A DNA stretch of 14,079 bases from an uncultured Pseudomonas sp. (GTDB lineage: Bacteria; Pseudomonadota; Gammaproteobacteria; Pseudomonadales; Pseudomonadaceae), in NCBI GenBank assembly GCA_937863915.1, contig CALMID010000450.1:1-14079 (forward strand), in the 5' to 3' direction. The position numbers and the translations under genes are program-made. How positions within the stretch are numbered: the stretch's first letter is position 1; each line of letters begins with the position of its first letter. The notes under the pieces were generated by a model that did not search any database, was not told where the DNA came from, and saw nothing but the letters and a program-made list of their open reading frames with translations. This document shows positions 1 to 6,611 of this stretch, piece after piece.

Positions 1-1176
1 GGCGGTGAGCAGGTAGCCGCCGGTGGGGGCTTCCCAGTCGAGCATCTCGCCGGCGCAGAACACGCCCGGCAGCTGGCGCAGCATCAGCCCTTCATCCAGC
101 GCCTCGAAGGCTACGCCGCCGGCGCTGCTGATCGCCTCATCCAGTGGTTGCGTGCGCAGCAACACCAAGGGCAGGCGCTTGAGCTGATTGGCTAGGGCGA
201 GTGGCTCGTCGAACTGCCGGGCATCGCCCAGCTCGCGCAACAGGGCGGCGCGCACGCCTTCCAGGCCGAGCTGGCTGCGCAGGTGGTTGCTCAGCGACTT
301 GCGTCCGCGCGGCTTGCTCAGCAGGCTGGCGACTTTCTCCACGCTGCGCCCGGGCAGCAGATCGAGCCAGACCCTGGCCTGCCCGTTGTGGTTGATCTGT
401 TCACGGATGGCCGCCGAGAGGGCATACACCAGGCTGCCTTCGACGCCCTGTGTGGTAATCACGAATTCGCCCTGGCGCGGCGCATCGTCGCCCAGGCTCA
501 GCGCCACCGGCTTGACCGGCGCACCGGCAAAGCGCTCGCCGAACAGCTCGCTCCAGGGCTGGCTGACAAAACCGCAGTTGCTGGGTTGTAGTGGGGCAAC
601 CTGCACGCCGCGTTCGGCCAGCCAGGGTAGCCAGGCCCCGTCCGAGCCCAGTCGTCGCCAACTGCCGCCGCCCAGGGCGAGCAGGGTGGCGCGGGCGGCA
701 ACCTTGTGTTCCCCCTGTGGGCCGGCAAAGCGCAGGGCGCCGTCGTTGGTCCAGCCCAGCCAGCGCTGGCGGGTATGGATGACCACGCCCAGCTCGCGCA
801 AACGGCGCAGCCAGGCGCGCAGCAGGGGCGCGGCTTTCATGTCCGTGGGAAATACCCGCCCGGAGCTGCCGACAAAGGTGTCGATGCCCAGGCCATGGAT
901 CCACTGGCGCAACTGGTCGGGTGAAAAGTCCTGCAGCAGCTGGCCGATCTGCTGGCGGCGCTCGCCATAGCGATTGATGAACTCGGGCAGCGCTTCGGCG
1001 TGGGTGATGTTCATGCCGCCAACCCCGGCCAACAGGAACTTGCGCCCGACCGAGGGCATGGCGTCGTACAGCGCCACCGCCAGGCCCTGTTCGGCCAGTA
1101 CTTCGGCCGCCATCAGACCGGCCGGCCCGCCGCCGACAATCACCACGGGCAACGGGGCAGAAGAGGTTGAAGTCAT
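1..1176 (-). CDS. NAD(P)/FAD-dependent oxidoreductase, HI0933/PP_4765-type flavoprotein (3' end cut off)
   Basis: The minus-strand frame is open for all 392 codons from the ATG at 1174-1176 to the window edge, so the C-terminus is missing. An FAD-binding Rossmann motif, VIVGGGPAG, lies at residues 12-20. It is followed by GRKFLLAGVGGMNITHAE near residue 50, the form of the HI0933 signature seen in the PP_4765 subfamily. Near the edge is GVFCAGEMLDWEAPTGGYLL, the C-terminal FAD-contacting segment of that family, so probably only about 15-25 residues are lost. A Shine-Dalgarno-like GGAGA (minus strand, 1182-1186) sits 5 bases before the ATG. Members are soluble flavoproteins whose substrate is unknown; some relatives have been linked to RNA modification or redox roles, but nothing here decides that. 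The gene is divergent from the diguanylate cyclase gene across 131 bp. Family assignment is firm, function is not. Confidence 0.93.
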   Translation of the reverse strand, partial: MTSTSSAPLPVVIVGGGPAGLMAAEVLAEQGLAVALYDAMPSVGRKFLLAGVGGMNITHAEALPEFINRYGERRQQIGQLLQDFSPDQLRQWIHGLGIDTFVGSSGRVFPTDMKAAPLLRAWLRRLRELGVVIHTRQRWLGWTNDGALRFAGPQGEHKVAARATLLALGGGSWRRLGSDGAWLPWLAERGVQVAPLQPSNCGFVSQPWSELFGERFAGAPVKPVALSLGDDAPRQGEFVITTQGVEGSLVYALSAAIREQINHNGQARVWLDLLPGRSVEKVASLLSKPRGRKSLSNHLRSQLGLEGVRAALLRELGDARQFDEPLALANQLKRLPLVLLRTQPLDEAISSAGGVAFEALDEGLMLRQLPGVFCAGEMLDWEAPTGGYLLTA

Positions 1177-1189
1177 GCGGGTCTCCAGG

Positions 1190-1221
1190 CAGGGGCGCGC
1201 ATTCTAGCCTAGTCGCCCCTG
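1190..1221. repeat. 8-bp inverted repeat in divergent intergenic region
   Basis: CAGGGGCG (1190-1197) and CGCCCCTG (1214-1221) are perfect reverse complements separated by 16 bases. The pair lies just upstream of the flavoprotein start and could be an operator or an RNA hairpin in that gene's leader. Chance occurrence in GC-rich DNA cannot be excluded. Confidence 0.3.
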
Positions 1222-1285
1222 GCTAATGGCTGGCTTTCCGGTGTTGGCGGCATTACCTTTAAGGGGTATGCGGGCCTAAAACACC

Positions 1286-1291
1286 TATAAA
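1286..1291 (+). promoter_or_regulatory. Possible -10 element for the diguanylate cyclase gene
   Basis: TATAAA lies 16 bases before the cyclase ATG in an AT-richer patch of the intergenic region. No convincing -35 box is seen at the usual distance. If real, the transcript would have a leader of only about ten bases, which would fit the absence of a clear Shine-Dalgarno sequence before this start. Tentative. Confidence 0.28.
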
Positions 1292-1307
1292 AGAGTGGCG
1301 CCGACCG

Positions 1308-2495
1308 ATGTTGTCCAGTTTTGAAGAACTGTTTCGCGGAACCCCGGGTAACCCTTATCTGCAGCAACTGCTCAAGGGCTTTGCCTGGTTGCGCTTTGAA
1401 CCGCAACTGGAGCGTGAATACGACCAGTACCTGGGCGCGGCGGCGATTCGCCAGCGCCGCGTTGCCCTTGTACTGGCCCTGCTGATCTGGTGCGGTTTCG
1501 TTGCGGTTGACCTGCATCGCCTGCAGCCGTTTACCGAGGGCGTACAGCTCAGCGAAACAGCCTGGTGGCTGCTGGATCTGCGCTGGGCGGTGCTCGGTTT
1601 GCTGCTGGTGGCGCAGCTGGTGATTCTGGTCAAACGCCTGGAATTTCTCACCCTGTCACTGACCCCCTGGGTCATCGCGCTGACCGGGGTGGCCACGGCG
1701 CTGATCAACATGCTCTACAGCCGCCTGGGCATGCAGGCCTCCTATGACGGAGTGATCCTGCTCACCATTGCCGCGTTCTTCCCCCTGGGCATGACCTTTT
1801 ACACCAGCCTGTTTGTGGGGCTGGTGATCTCTGTCGGCAGCTTCCTGCTGGCCCAGTGGCTGCTGATCGGCGATTACCTGCGGGCCTTCAACCTGACGGC
1901 GGTCTACCTGTTCCTAGGCGTACTGGTCAGTGCCGGTGGTGGCTACCTGCGCGATCACAACCAGCGCGAGCAGTTTCTCTCCCGGCACCTGCTCAACTGG
2001 CTGGCCGAGCGCGACAGCCTGACCGGCCTGTACAACCGTCGCAGCCTGGAGCAGAAGCTGGCGTTGCTGTTCCTCCAGGCGCGCCGGCAGAAGTGTCGTA
2101 TTGGTTTGGTGCTGGTCGATCTGGACCACTTCAAGGCCTACAACGACAGCTACGGCCACCGCGCCGGCGACCTGGCCCTGCAGCGGGTGGCGCGGGTGCT
2201 GCACGACTTTGCCCGTCGGCCGCTGGACATGGCGGTGCGTCTTGGTGGCGAGGAGTTTGCCCTGCTGCTGTTCGATTGCGATGAGCAGGCGCTGCACGGT
2301 CTGGCCGAAGAAGTGCGTCTGGCCATCGAGCAGCTGGCCATCGAGCACCGCGGCTCGGCTACCCTGCCGGTCATGACCGCGAGCCTGGGCATGGCCCTGT
2401 CCGTTCCGGAGGAGTCATCCGGGACGCTCTATCAGCGTGCCGATGAGGCGCTGTACCGGGCCAAGCATGCGGGGCGTAACCAAGTACTGCTTTAA
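1308..2495 (+). CDS. Membrane-bound GGDEF diguanylate cyclase
   Basis: This 395-residue protein should make cyclic di-GMP from two GTP at the inner membrane. Residues 1-45 are a charged, probably cytoplasmic segment. Residues 50 to about 220 hold five or six hydrophobic helices that look like a membrane sensor module; I cannot name it. The C-terminal GGDEF domain (from about residue 230, DSLTGLYNRRSLE) carries the active-site signature GGEEF at 313-317. RPLD at 304-307 lies exactly five residues before it, the spacing of the RxxD allosteric inhibitory site, so product inhibition is expected. LVLVDLDHFKAYND supplies the metal-binding aspartate. I see no clear ribosome-binding site before ATG 1308, but no better in-frame start is available. 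Convergent with the deacetylase gene, with 7 bases between the stop codons. The signal sensed is unknown. Confidence 0.95.
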   Translation: MLSSFEELFRGTPGNPYLQQLLKGFAWLRFEPQLEREYDQYLGAAAIRQRRVALVLALLIWCGFVAVDLHRLQPFTEGVQLSETAWWLLDLRWAVLGLLLVAQLVILVKRLEFLTLSLTPWVIALTGVATALINMLYSRLGMQASYDGVILLTIAAFFPLGMTFYTSLFVGLVISVGSFLLAQWLLIGDYLRAFNLTAVYLFLGVLVSAGGGYLRDHNQREQFLSRHLLNWLAERDSLTGLYNRRSLEQKLALLFLQARRQKCRIGLVLVDLDHFKAYNDSYGHRAGDLALQRVARVLHDFARRPLDMAVRLGGEEFALLLFDCDEQALHGLAEEVRLAIEQLAIEHRGSATLPVMTASLGMALSVPEESSGTLYQRADEALYRAKHAGRNQVLL

Positions 2496-2502
2496 CCGCT
2501 AA

Positions 2503-3417
2503 TCAGCGCCAGACCTGCCACAGCTCGGCCGCGCTGCGGTGCAGCAGCGCGTGGCGGGCGGCGACCTTGGCCGGATCGGGGTCATAGCCGCCGCCGAGCA
2601 GGCCGGTCACCGGGATGTCGCGCTCCAGGCAGCGCTCCAGCACCAGGCGATCACGCGCGGCAATGCCGCCATCGCTGAGTTGCAGGTAGCCGAGGGCATC
2701 ATCGGCGTGCACATCCACCCCGGCGATATACAGCACCAGATCGGGTTGCAGGCGCGGCAGCAGCACGTCCAGGGCATCGCCCAGAATGCGCAGGTATTCG
2801 TCATCCCCCAGGCCGTTGGGCAGCTCGATGTCCCAGTCGCTCTGTGCCTTGCGCGCGGGGAAGTTCTTCGCGCAGTGCAGCGACAGGGTAAAGGCCTGCG
2901 GCGTATCCGCCAGCAGACGGGCCGTGCCGTCGCCCTGGTGCACGTCGCAGTCGACGATCAGTACCTGCGCCACCCGTTGGCTGTTCAGCAGGTAACGGCT
3001 GACGATGGCGGCGTCATTGAATACGCAGAAACCCGAGGGAAAGTCGTAGTGGGCATGGTGCGTGCCCCCGGCCAGATGGCAGGCGATGCCATGCTCCAGC
3101 GCCTGTTCGGCGGCCAGCAGCGAGCCGCCCACGGCGCGCACGGTGCGCCGCGCCAGCGCTTCGCTCCAGGGCAGACCAAGGCGGCGCTGTTCCTCGCGGC
3201 CGAGGGTACCGTTCATGAACCGCTCGATATAGGCCGGGCAGTGCGCCAGCGCAAGAATCTCCGGCGGGCAGATGGCCGGGCGCAGCAGCTGTTCTTCGCG
3301 GGTGATGCCGCTGGCCAGCAACTGCTCCTTGAGCAGGCGGAACTTGGCCATGGGAAAACGGTGCCCGGCCGGGAAGGGCGGGCTGTAATCCTCGTGGTAG
3401 ATCAGTGGCAGGGGCAT
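2503..3417 (-). CDS. Histone deacetylase family protein (class IV-like)
   Basis: A 304-residue zinc hydrolase of the arginase/deacetylase fold. In bacteria such enzymes remove acetyl groups from small molecules such as acetylpolyamines, or from proteins; the substrate here is not known. All catalytic elements are visible: GGTHHAH with the His pair at 120-121, DCDVHQGDGT with probable zinc ligands Asp158 and His160, AGVDVHADD with the third ligand Asp235, and GGGYD with the transition-state Tyr278. The length and the motif GGTHHAHYDFPSGFCVFND match the compact bacterial family related to HDAC11. I place the start at MPLPLIYHEDYS (ATG 3415-3417), where homology begins. The frame stays open far upstream, but that part is antisense to the next gene. 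No strong Shine-Dalgarno sequence precedes this ATG. Divergent from the SagB-like gene with 105 bp between starts. Confidence 0.94.
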   Translation of the reverse strand: MPLPLIYHEDYSPPFPAGHRFPMAKFRLLKEQLLASGITREEQLLRPAICPPEILALAHCPAYIERFMNGTLGREEQRRLGLPWSEALARRTVRAVGGSLLAAEQALEHGIACHLAGGTHHAHYDFPSGFCVFNDAAIVSRYLLNSQRVAQVLIVDCDVHQGDGTARLLADTPQAFTLSLHCAKNFPARKAQSDWDIELPNGLGDDEYLRILGDALDVLLPRLQPDLVLYIAGVDVHADDALGYLQLSDGGIAARDRLVLERCLERDIPVTGLLGGGYDPDPAKVAARHALLHRSAAELWQVWR

Positions 3418-3510
3418 GGCGGGGCTCGGCAGCGGGCTTGAGGCAGTATGCTGTGCGGATTCAACGAGGCGCAAACCGTCAAACCACTCGGCGGCTGTTG
3501 CGACAGTGAC

Positions 3511-3515
3511 AGGAA
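3511..3515 (+). promoter_or_regulatory. Ribosome-binding site fixing the SagB-like start
   Basis: AGGAA sits 7 bases before ATG 3523. The frame is open upstream and includes an in-frame ATG at 3448 with no such site, so this element supports the downstream start and a protein beginning MTDLRGVYAYH. Confidence 0.65.
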
Positions 3516-3522
3516 TTCCAAC

Positions 3523-5124
3523 ATGACTGATCTGCGTGGCGTTTACGCCTATCACGCGCTGAGCAAGCACCGGCCGCAGCACTATGCGCCGGGGCCGGGT
3601 TATCTGGATTGGGCCAGCCAGCCCGCGCCGTTTCGCCGCTATGCCGGCGCGGCGCTGGTTGAACTGCCGCATCGCCCGCTGGAGCAGTCGCCAGCCTATG
3701 AGGCGGTGTTTGCCGCGCCGCTGGGCGAGCCGGCGCCGCTGAATCTGGCCAGCCTCGGCCAGTTGCTCTACGACAGCCTGGCGTTGTCGGCGTGGAAGGA
3801 GGCCGGCGGCAATCGCTGGGCTCTGCGGGTCAACCCTTCCTCGGGCAACCTGCACCCGACCGAGGCTTACCTGCTGCTGCCGCCCGGTGTTGCCGGCGAG
3901 TCGGGTCTTCTGGCCCATTACGCGCCGGATGAGCATGCGCTGGAGATCCGCAGTGAGCTGCCCTCGGCACTTGGGGAGGCGCTGGCCGGTGCACTGCCGG
4001 CCGGCGGTTTTCTGCTTGGGCTGTCCAGCATCGCCTGGCGTGAGGCGTGGAAGTATGGCGAGCGGGCGTACCGCTATTGCCAGCACGACCTGGGCCACGC
4101 CCAGGCGGCGCTGGCCATCGCGGCCAGTGCACTGGGCTGGCAGGTGCGCCTGCTGCATGGGGTGGCCGAGGCCCGGCTGGACGCGGTGCTGGGGCTGGAT
4201 CAGGCCGGTTTCGCCGAGCATGAGCAGGCTGACTGTCTGCTCTGGATCGGGCCGCCGCAACACGCCGAGCCCCGTCTCTCCGAGGCGCTGCTGGCGGGGC
4301 TTTCCGCGCTGCCACGGCTGGGGCTGCCCAATCGGCTGTCGGCCGAACAGCGGCACTGGCCGGAACTGGAACGTGCGCAGGCGCTGTGCCGTGCACCGCA
4401 GTTACCGTCAGGGTCGTGGGCGGTGGCGGCAGGGCAGGCGCCAGTCGAGGAGCCGGAGCTGCTGCTGCGCCCCTTGTTGCATCGGCGCCGCAGTGCGCAA
4501 AGCATGGACGGGCGCAGCGGCATCCGCCGCGAGCTGCTCGACAGCTGGCTGGCGCGCCTGCTGCCGGGTCATTCGCCGGTGCCGCTGGCGCTGAGCGGCG
4601 ATACGCCACGCGTCGACCTGCTGCTGTTCGTCCACCGCGTCGAGGGGCTGACCCCCGGCCTGTACTGGCTGGACCGGACCGGCAGCGGGCCGCAGGCCTT
4701 GCGCGCGGATTTCCTCTGGCAGCCGGTCAGCACGGAGGTGCCGCTGTACCGGCTGCTGGAAGGCGATGCCCGCGGGGTGGCGCAGTTCCTCAGCTGTGGT
4801 CAGGACATCGCCGCCGATGGCTGCCTGGCGGTGGCCATGCTGGCGCACTTCGATGACGCCCTGGCCAATGGCAGCTGGGCCTATCCGCGCTTGTATTGGG
4901 AGTGCGGCCAGATCGGCCAGTTGCTCTATCTGGAGGCCGAGGCGGCGGGCTTGTCCGGGACCGGTATCGGCTGTTACTTCGATGATGCCGTGCATGAACT
5001 GCTCGGGATTGCCGACAGCCGCCTGCAAAGCCTTTACCATTTCACCCTTGGTCGTGCCGTCTGGGACCTGCGCTTGAGCAGCCAGCCGGCCTACCCCACC
5101 TTGCGTCGACCCGGGCAAGCCTAA
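3523..5124 (+). CDS. SagB/ThcOx-type dehydrogenase with two nitroreductase-like domains
   Basis: A 533-residue protein with two tandem FMN nitroreductase-fold halves, expected to bind FMN and oxidise an unknown substrate. The first half (about 60-260) has NPSSGNLHPTEAYLL (104-118), a SagB-family flavin-site signature, and WKYGERAYRYCQHDLGHAQ, in which Lys177-Tyr178 match the Lys-Tyr pair reported as important in azoline oxidases such as McbC. The second half (about 310-525) begins with HRRRSAQSMDG (Arg321-323, Ser324, the phosphate-binding start of nitroreductases). It contains the counterpart helix YWECGQIGQLLYLEAEAAGL (458-477), but no Lys-Tyr pair. The two halves probably form an internal dimer. 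No YcaO cyclodehydratase, precursor peptide or transporter is nearby, so a role in thiazole/oxazole peptide maturation is not supported. The gene is followed after 24 bp by tesB and may be co-transcribed with it. Confidence 0.9.
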   Translation: MTDLRGVYAYHALSKHRPQHYAPGPGYLDWASQPAPFRRYAGAALVELPHRPLEQSPAYEAVFAAPLGEPAPLNLASLGQLLYDSLALSAWKEAGGNRWALRVNPSSGNLHPTEAYLLLPPGVAGESGLLAHYAPDEHALEIRSELPSALGEALAGALPAGGFLLGLSSIAWREAWKYGERAYRYCQHDLGHAQAALAIAASALGWQVRLLHGVAEARLDAVLGLDQAGFAEHEQADCLLWIGPPQHAEPRLSEALLAGLSALPRLGLPNRLSAEQRHWPELERAQALCRAPQLPSGSWAVAAGQAPVEEPELLLRPLLHRRRSAQSMDGRSGIRRELLDSWLARLLPGHSPVPLALSGDTPRVDLLLFVHRVEGLTPGLYWLDRTGSGPQALRADFLWQPVSTEVPLYRLLEGDARGVAQFLSCGQDIAADGCLAVAMLAHFDDALANGSWAYPRLYWECGQIGQLLYLEAEAAGLSGTGIGCYFDDAVHELLGIADSRLQSLYHFTLGRAVWDLRLSSQPAYPTLRRPGQA

Positions 5125-5131
5125 GCCCGGG
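5110..5131 (+). repeat. Inverted repeat spanning the SagB-like stop codon
   Basis: CCCGGGC (5110-5116) and GCCCGGG (5125-5131) form a perfect 7-bp stem with an 8-base loop that contains the TAA stop codon. No run of T follows (next bases are CATTAATAG), so it is not a classical intrinsic terminator. It could be an attenuator, an RNA-stability hairpin between the two genes, or chance. Confidence 0.45.
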
Positions 5132-5148
5132 CATTAATAGGAGAACCC

Positions 5149-6018
5149 ATGACCCACGTGCTGGATAACCTGGTGGCCCTGCTCAGCCTTGAGCAGATCG
5201 AGGAGGACCTGTTTCGCGGTCTCAGCCAGGACCTCGGCTTTCGCCAGCTGTTCGGTGGCCAGGTGCTTGGTCAGTGCGTCTCGGCGGCCAGCCAGACGGT
5301 GGAGGAGGCGCGCCATGTGCACTCGATGCACGGCTACTTCCTGCGTCCCGGTGATGCCACCATTCCGGTGGTCTACCAGGTCGAGCGCATCCGCGACGGT
5401 GGCAGCTTCAGTACACGCCGGGTGACGGCGATCCAGAAGGGCAAGCCGATCTTCAGTTGCGCCGCCTCGTTCCAGTACGACGAGGAAGGCTTCAGCCACC
5501 AGCCGGAGATGCCCCAGGTGCCGGGGCCGGAGGAGCTGAAATCGGAAACCGAACTGGCGCGCATGGTCGCGCCGATGATTCCGGAGCGCCTGCGCGAGCG
5601 TGCCGTCAGTGAGAAACCCATCGAGATTCGCCCGGTCACACTGATCAACCCCTTCGCGCCCAAGCCCTGCGAGCCGGTCAAGCATGTCTGGTTCCGTGCC
5701 GCCGGCAACCTGCCGGACGAGCCGCAGCTGCACAAGTTCCTGCTGGCCTACGCCAGCGACTTCAACCTGCTGACCACCTCGATGCAGCCCCACGGCGTGT
5801 CGGTGTTCCAGAAGTTCATGCAGGTGGCCAGCCTCGACCATTCGCTGTGGTTCCACGCCAACCTGCGCATGGACGACTGGCTGCTGTACAGCATGGATAG
5901 CCCCTGGTCGGGCAATGCCCGCGGATTCTCCCGCGGCAGCATCTACAACCGTGCCGGCCAACTGGTGGCCTCGGTAGCCCAGGAAGGCCTGACCCGTCTG
6001 CGCGAAGACTGGAAATGA
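5149..6018 (+). CDS. tesB: Acyl-CoA thioesterase II
   Basis: A 289-residue double-hotdog thioesterase that hydrolyses medium- and long-chain acyl-CoA to free fatty acid and CoA in the cytoplasm. It has full family length and the TesB opening (LFRGLSQDLGFRQLFGGQVLGQ), then HSMHGYFLRPGD and GGSFSTRRVTAIQ in the first hotdog. The E. coli TesB triad is Asp204, Thr228 and Gln278. Here the same positions hold Asp204 (YASDFNLL), Ser228 (QVASLDHSLWFH) and Gln278 (VAQEGLTR). The Thr-to-Ser change keeps a hydroxyl and should preserve activity. AGGAGA at 5139-5144 is a good ribosome-binding site for this start. The gene lies 24 bp after the SagB-like gene, and its stop overlaps the next ATG (ATGA at 6015-6018), so translational coupling to the HAD gene is likely. 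Confidence 0.97.
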   Translation: MTHVLDNLVALLSLEQIEEDLFRGLSQDLGFRQLFGGQVLGQCVSAASQTVEEARHVHSMHGYFLRPGDATIPVVYQVERIRDGGSFSTRRVTAIQKGKPIFSCAASFQYDEEGFSHQPEMPQVPGPEELKSETELARMVAPMIPERLRERAVSEKPIEIRPVTLINPFAPKPCEPVKHVWFRAAGNLPDEPQLHKFLLAYASDFNLLTTSMQPHGVSVFQKFMQVASLDHSLWFHANLRMDDWLLYSMDSPWSGNARGFSRGSIYNRAGQLVASVAQEGLTRLREDWK

Positions 6019-6611
6019 CCCCCGCCGCGCTGCGTGACCGCCAGCACTGGGTGTTCGACATGGATGGCACCCTGACCCTGGCGATTCACGACTTCCCGGC
6101 GATCAAGCGTGCCCTGGACATTCCTCAGGAGCACGACATCCTCGCCCACCTGGCGCAGCTGCCCGAGGATGAGGCGGCGGCCAAGCATGCCTGGCTACTG
6201 GCCCATGAGCGCGAACTGGCCCTGGCGGCGCAGCCGGCGCCGGGCGCCCGTGAACTGGTGCAGACCTTGTGCCGGCGCGGTTGCCAGCTGGGCATCCTGA
6301 CCCGCAATGCCCTGCCGCTGGCCGAGCTGACGCTGGAGGTGATCGGTCTGCGTGAGTGCTTTGCCGAAGCGGCCATCCTCGGCCGTGACGAAGCGCCACC
6401 CAAGCCTGACCCGGGCGGCCTGCTGTATCTGGCGACGTATTGGCAGGTGCCCAGCAGCCGTCTGGTGATGGTTGGTGACTACCGCTATGACCTGGAGTGC
6501 GCACGCCAGGCCGGAGCCTGCGCGGTGCTGGTCAACCTGCCGGATAACCCCTGGCCGCAGCTGGCCGACCTGCACGCCGGTAGCTGTGCCGAGTTGCTGG
6601 CGCTGCTCTGA
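6015..6611 (+). CDS. HAD-family hydrolase (phosphoglycolate phosphatase-like)
   Basis: A 198-residue haloacid dehalogenase-superfamily phosphatase. All four motifs are present: FDMDGTL with nucleophile Asp15 and acid/base Asp17, ILTRN with Thr96, Lys130 in PPKPDPGG, and VGDYRYD with magnesium ligands Asp155 and Asp159. A small helical cap lies between residues about 22 and 85, as in subfamily IA. It probably dephosphorylates a small phosphometabolite; the substrate cannot be told from sequence. The ATG overlaps the tesB stop, and no strong separate ribosome-binding site is seen, consistent with coupled translation. Its TGA directly abuts the stop of the convergent protease-like gene. Confidence 0.93.
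   Translation: MTPAALRDRQHWVFDMDGTLTLAIHDFPAIKRALDIPQEHDILAHLAQLPEDEAAAKHAWLLAHERELALAAQPAPGARELVQTLCRRGCQLGILTRNALPLAELTLEVIGLRECFAEAAILGRDEAPPKPDPGGLLYLATYWQVPSSRLVMVGDYRYDLECARQAGACAVLVNLPDNPWPQLADLHAGSCAELLALL

Noticed and set aside
188-970. Plus-strand open frame of 260 codons and overlapping smaller frames near the left edge
   Set aside because: Antisense or out of frame to the flavoprotein gene, whose motifs and continuous frame to the window edge are convincing.
3448-3522. Upstream ATG start for the SagB-like gene
   Set aside because: No ribosome-binding site at 3448, and the extra 25 residues look like translated intergenic DNA. AGGAA before ATG 3523 is better.
3418-3522. Possible small precursor peptide gene beside the SagB-like gene
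   Set aside because: No short open frame with a ribosome-binding site and Cys/Ser/Thr-rich core was seen in this gap or in 5125-5148.
3418-4356. Minus-strand open frame continuing the deacetylase gene upstream to give a 617-residue protein
   Set aside because: The added part is antisense to the SagB-like gene, has a low-complexity Arg/Gln-rich composition and no family resemblance. Deacetylase homology starts at MPLPLIYHE.
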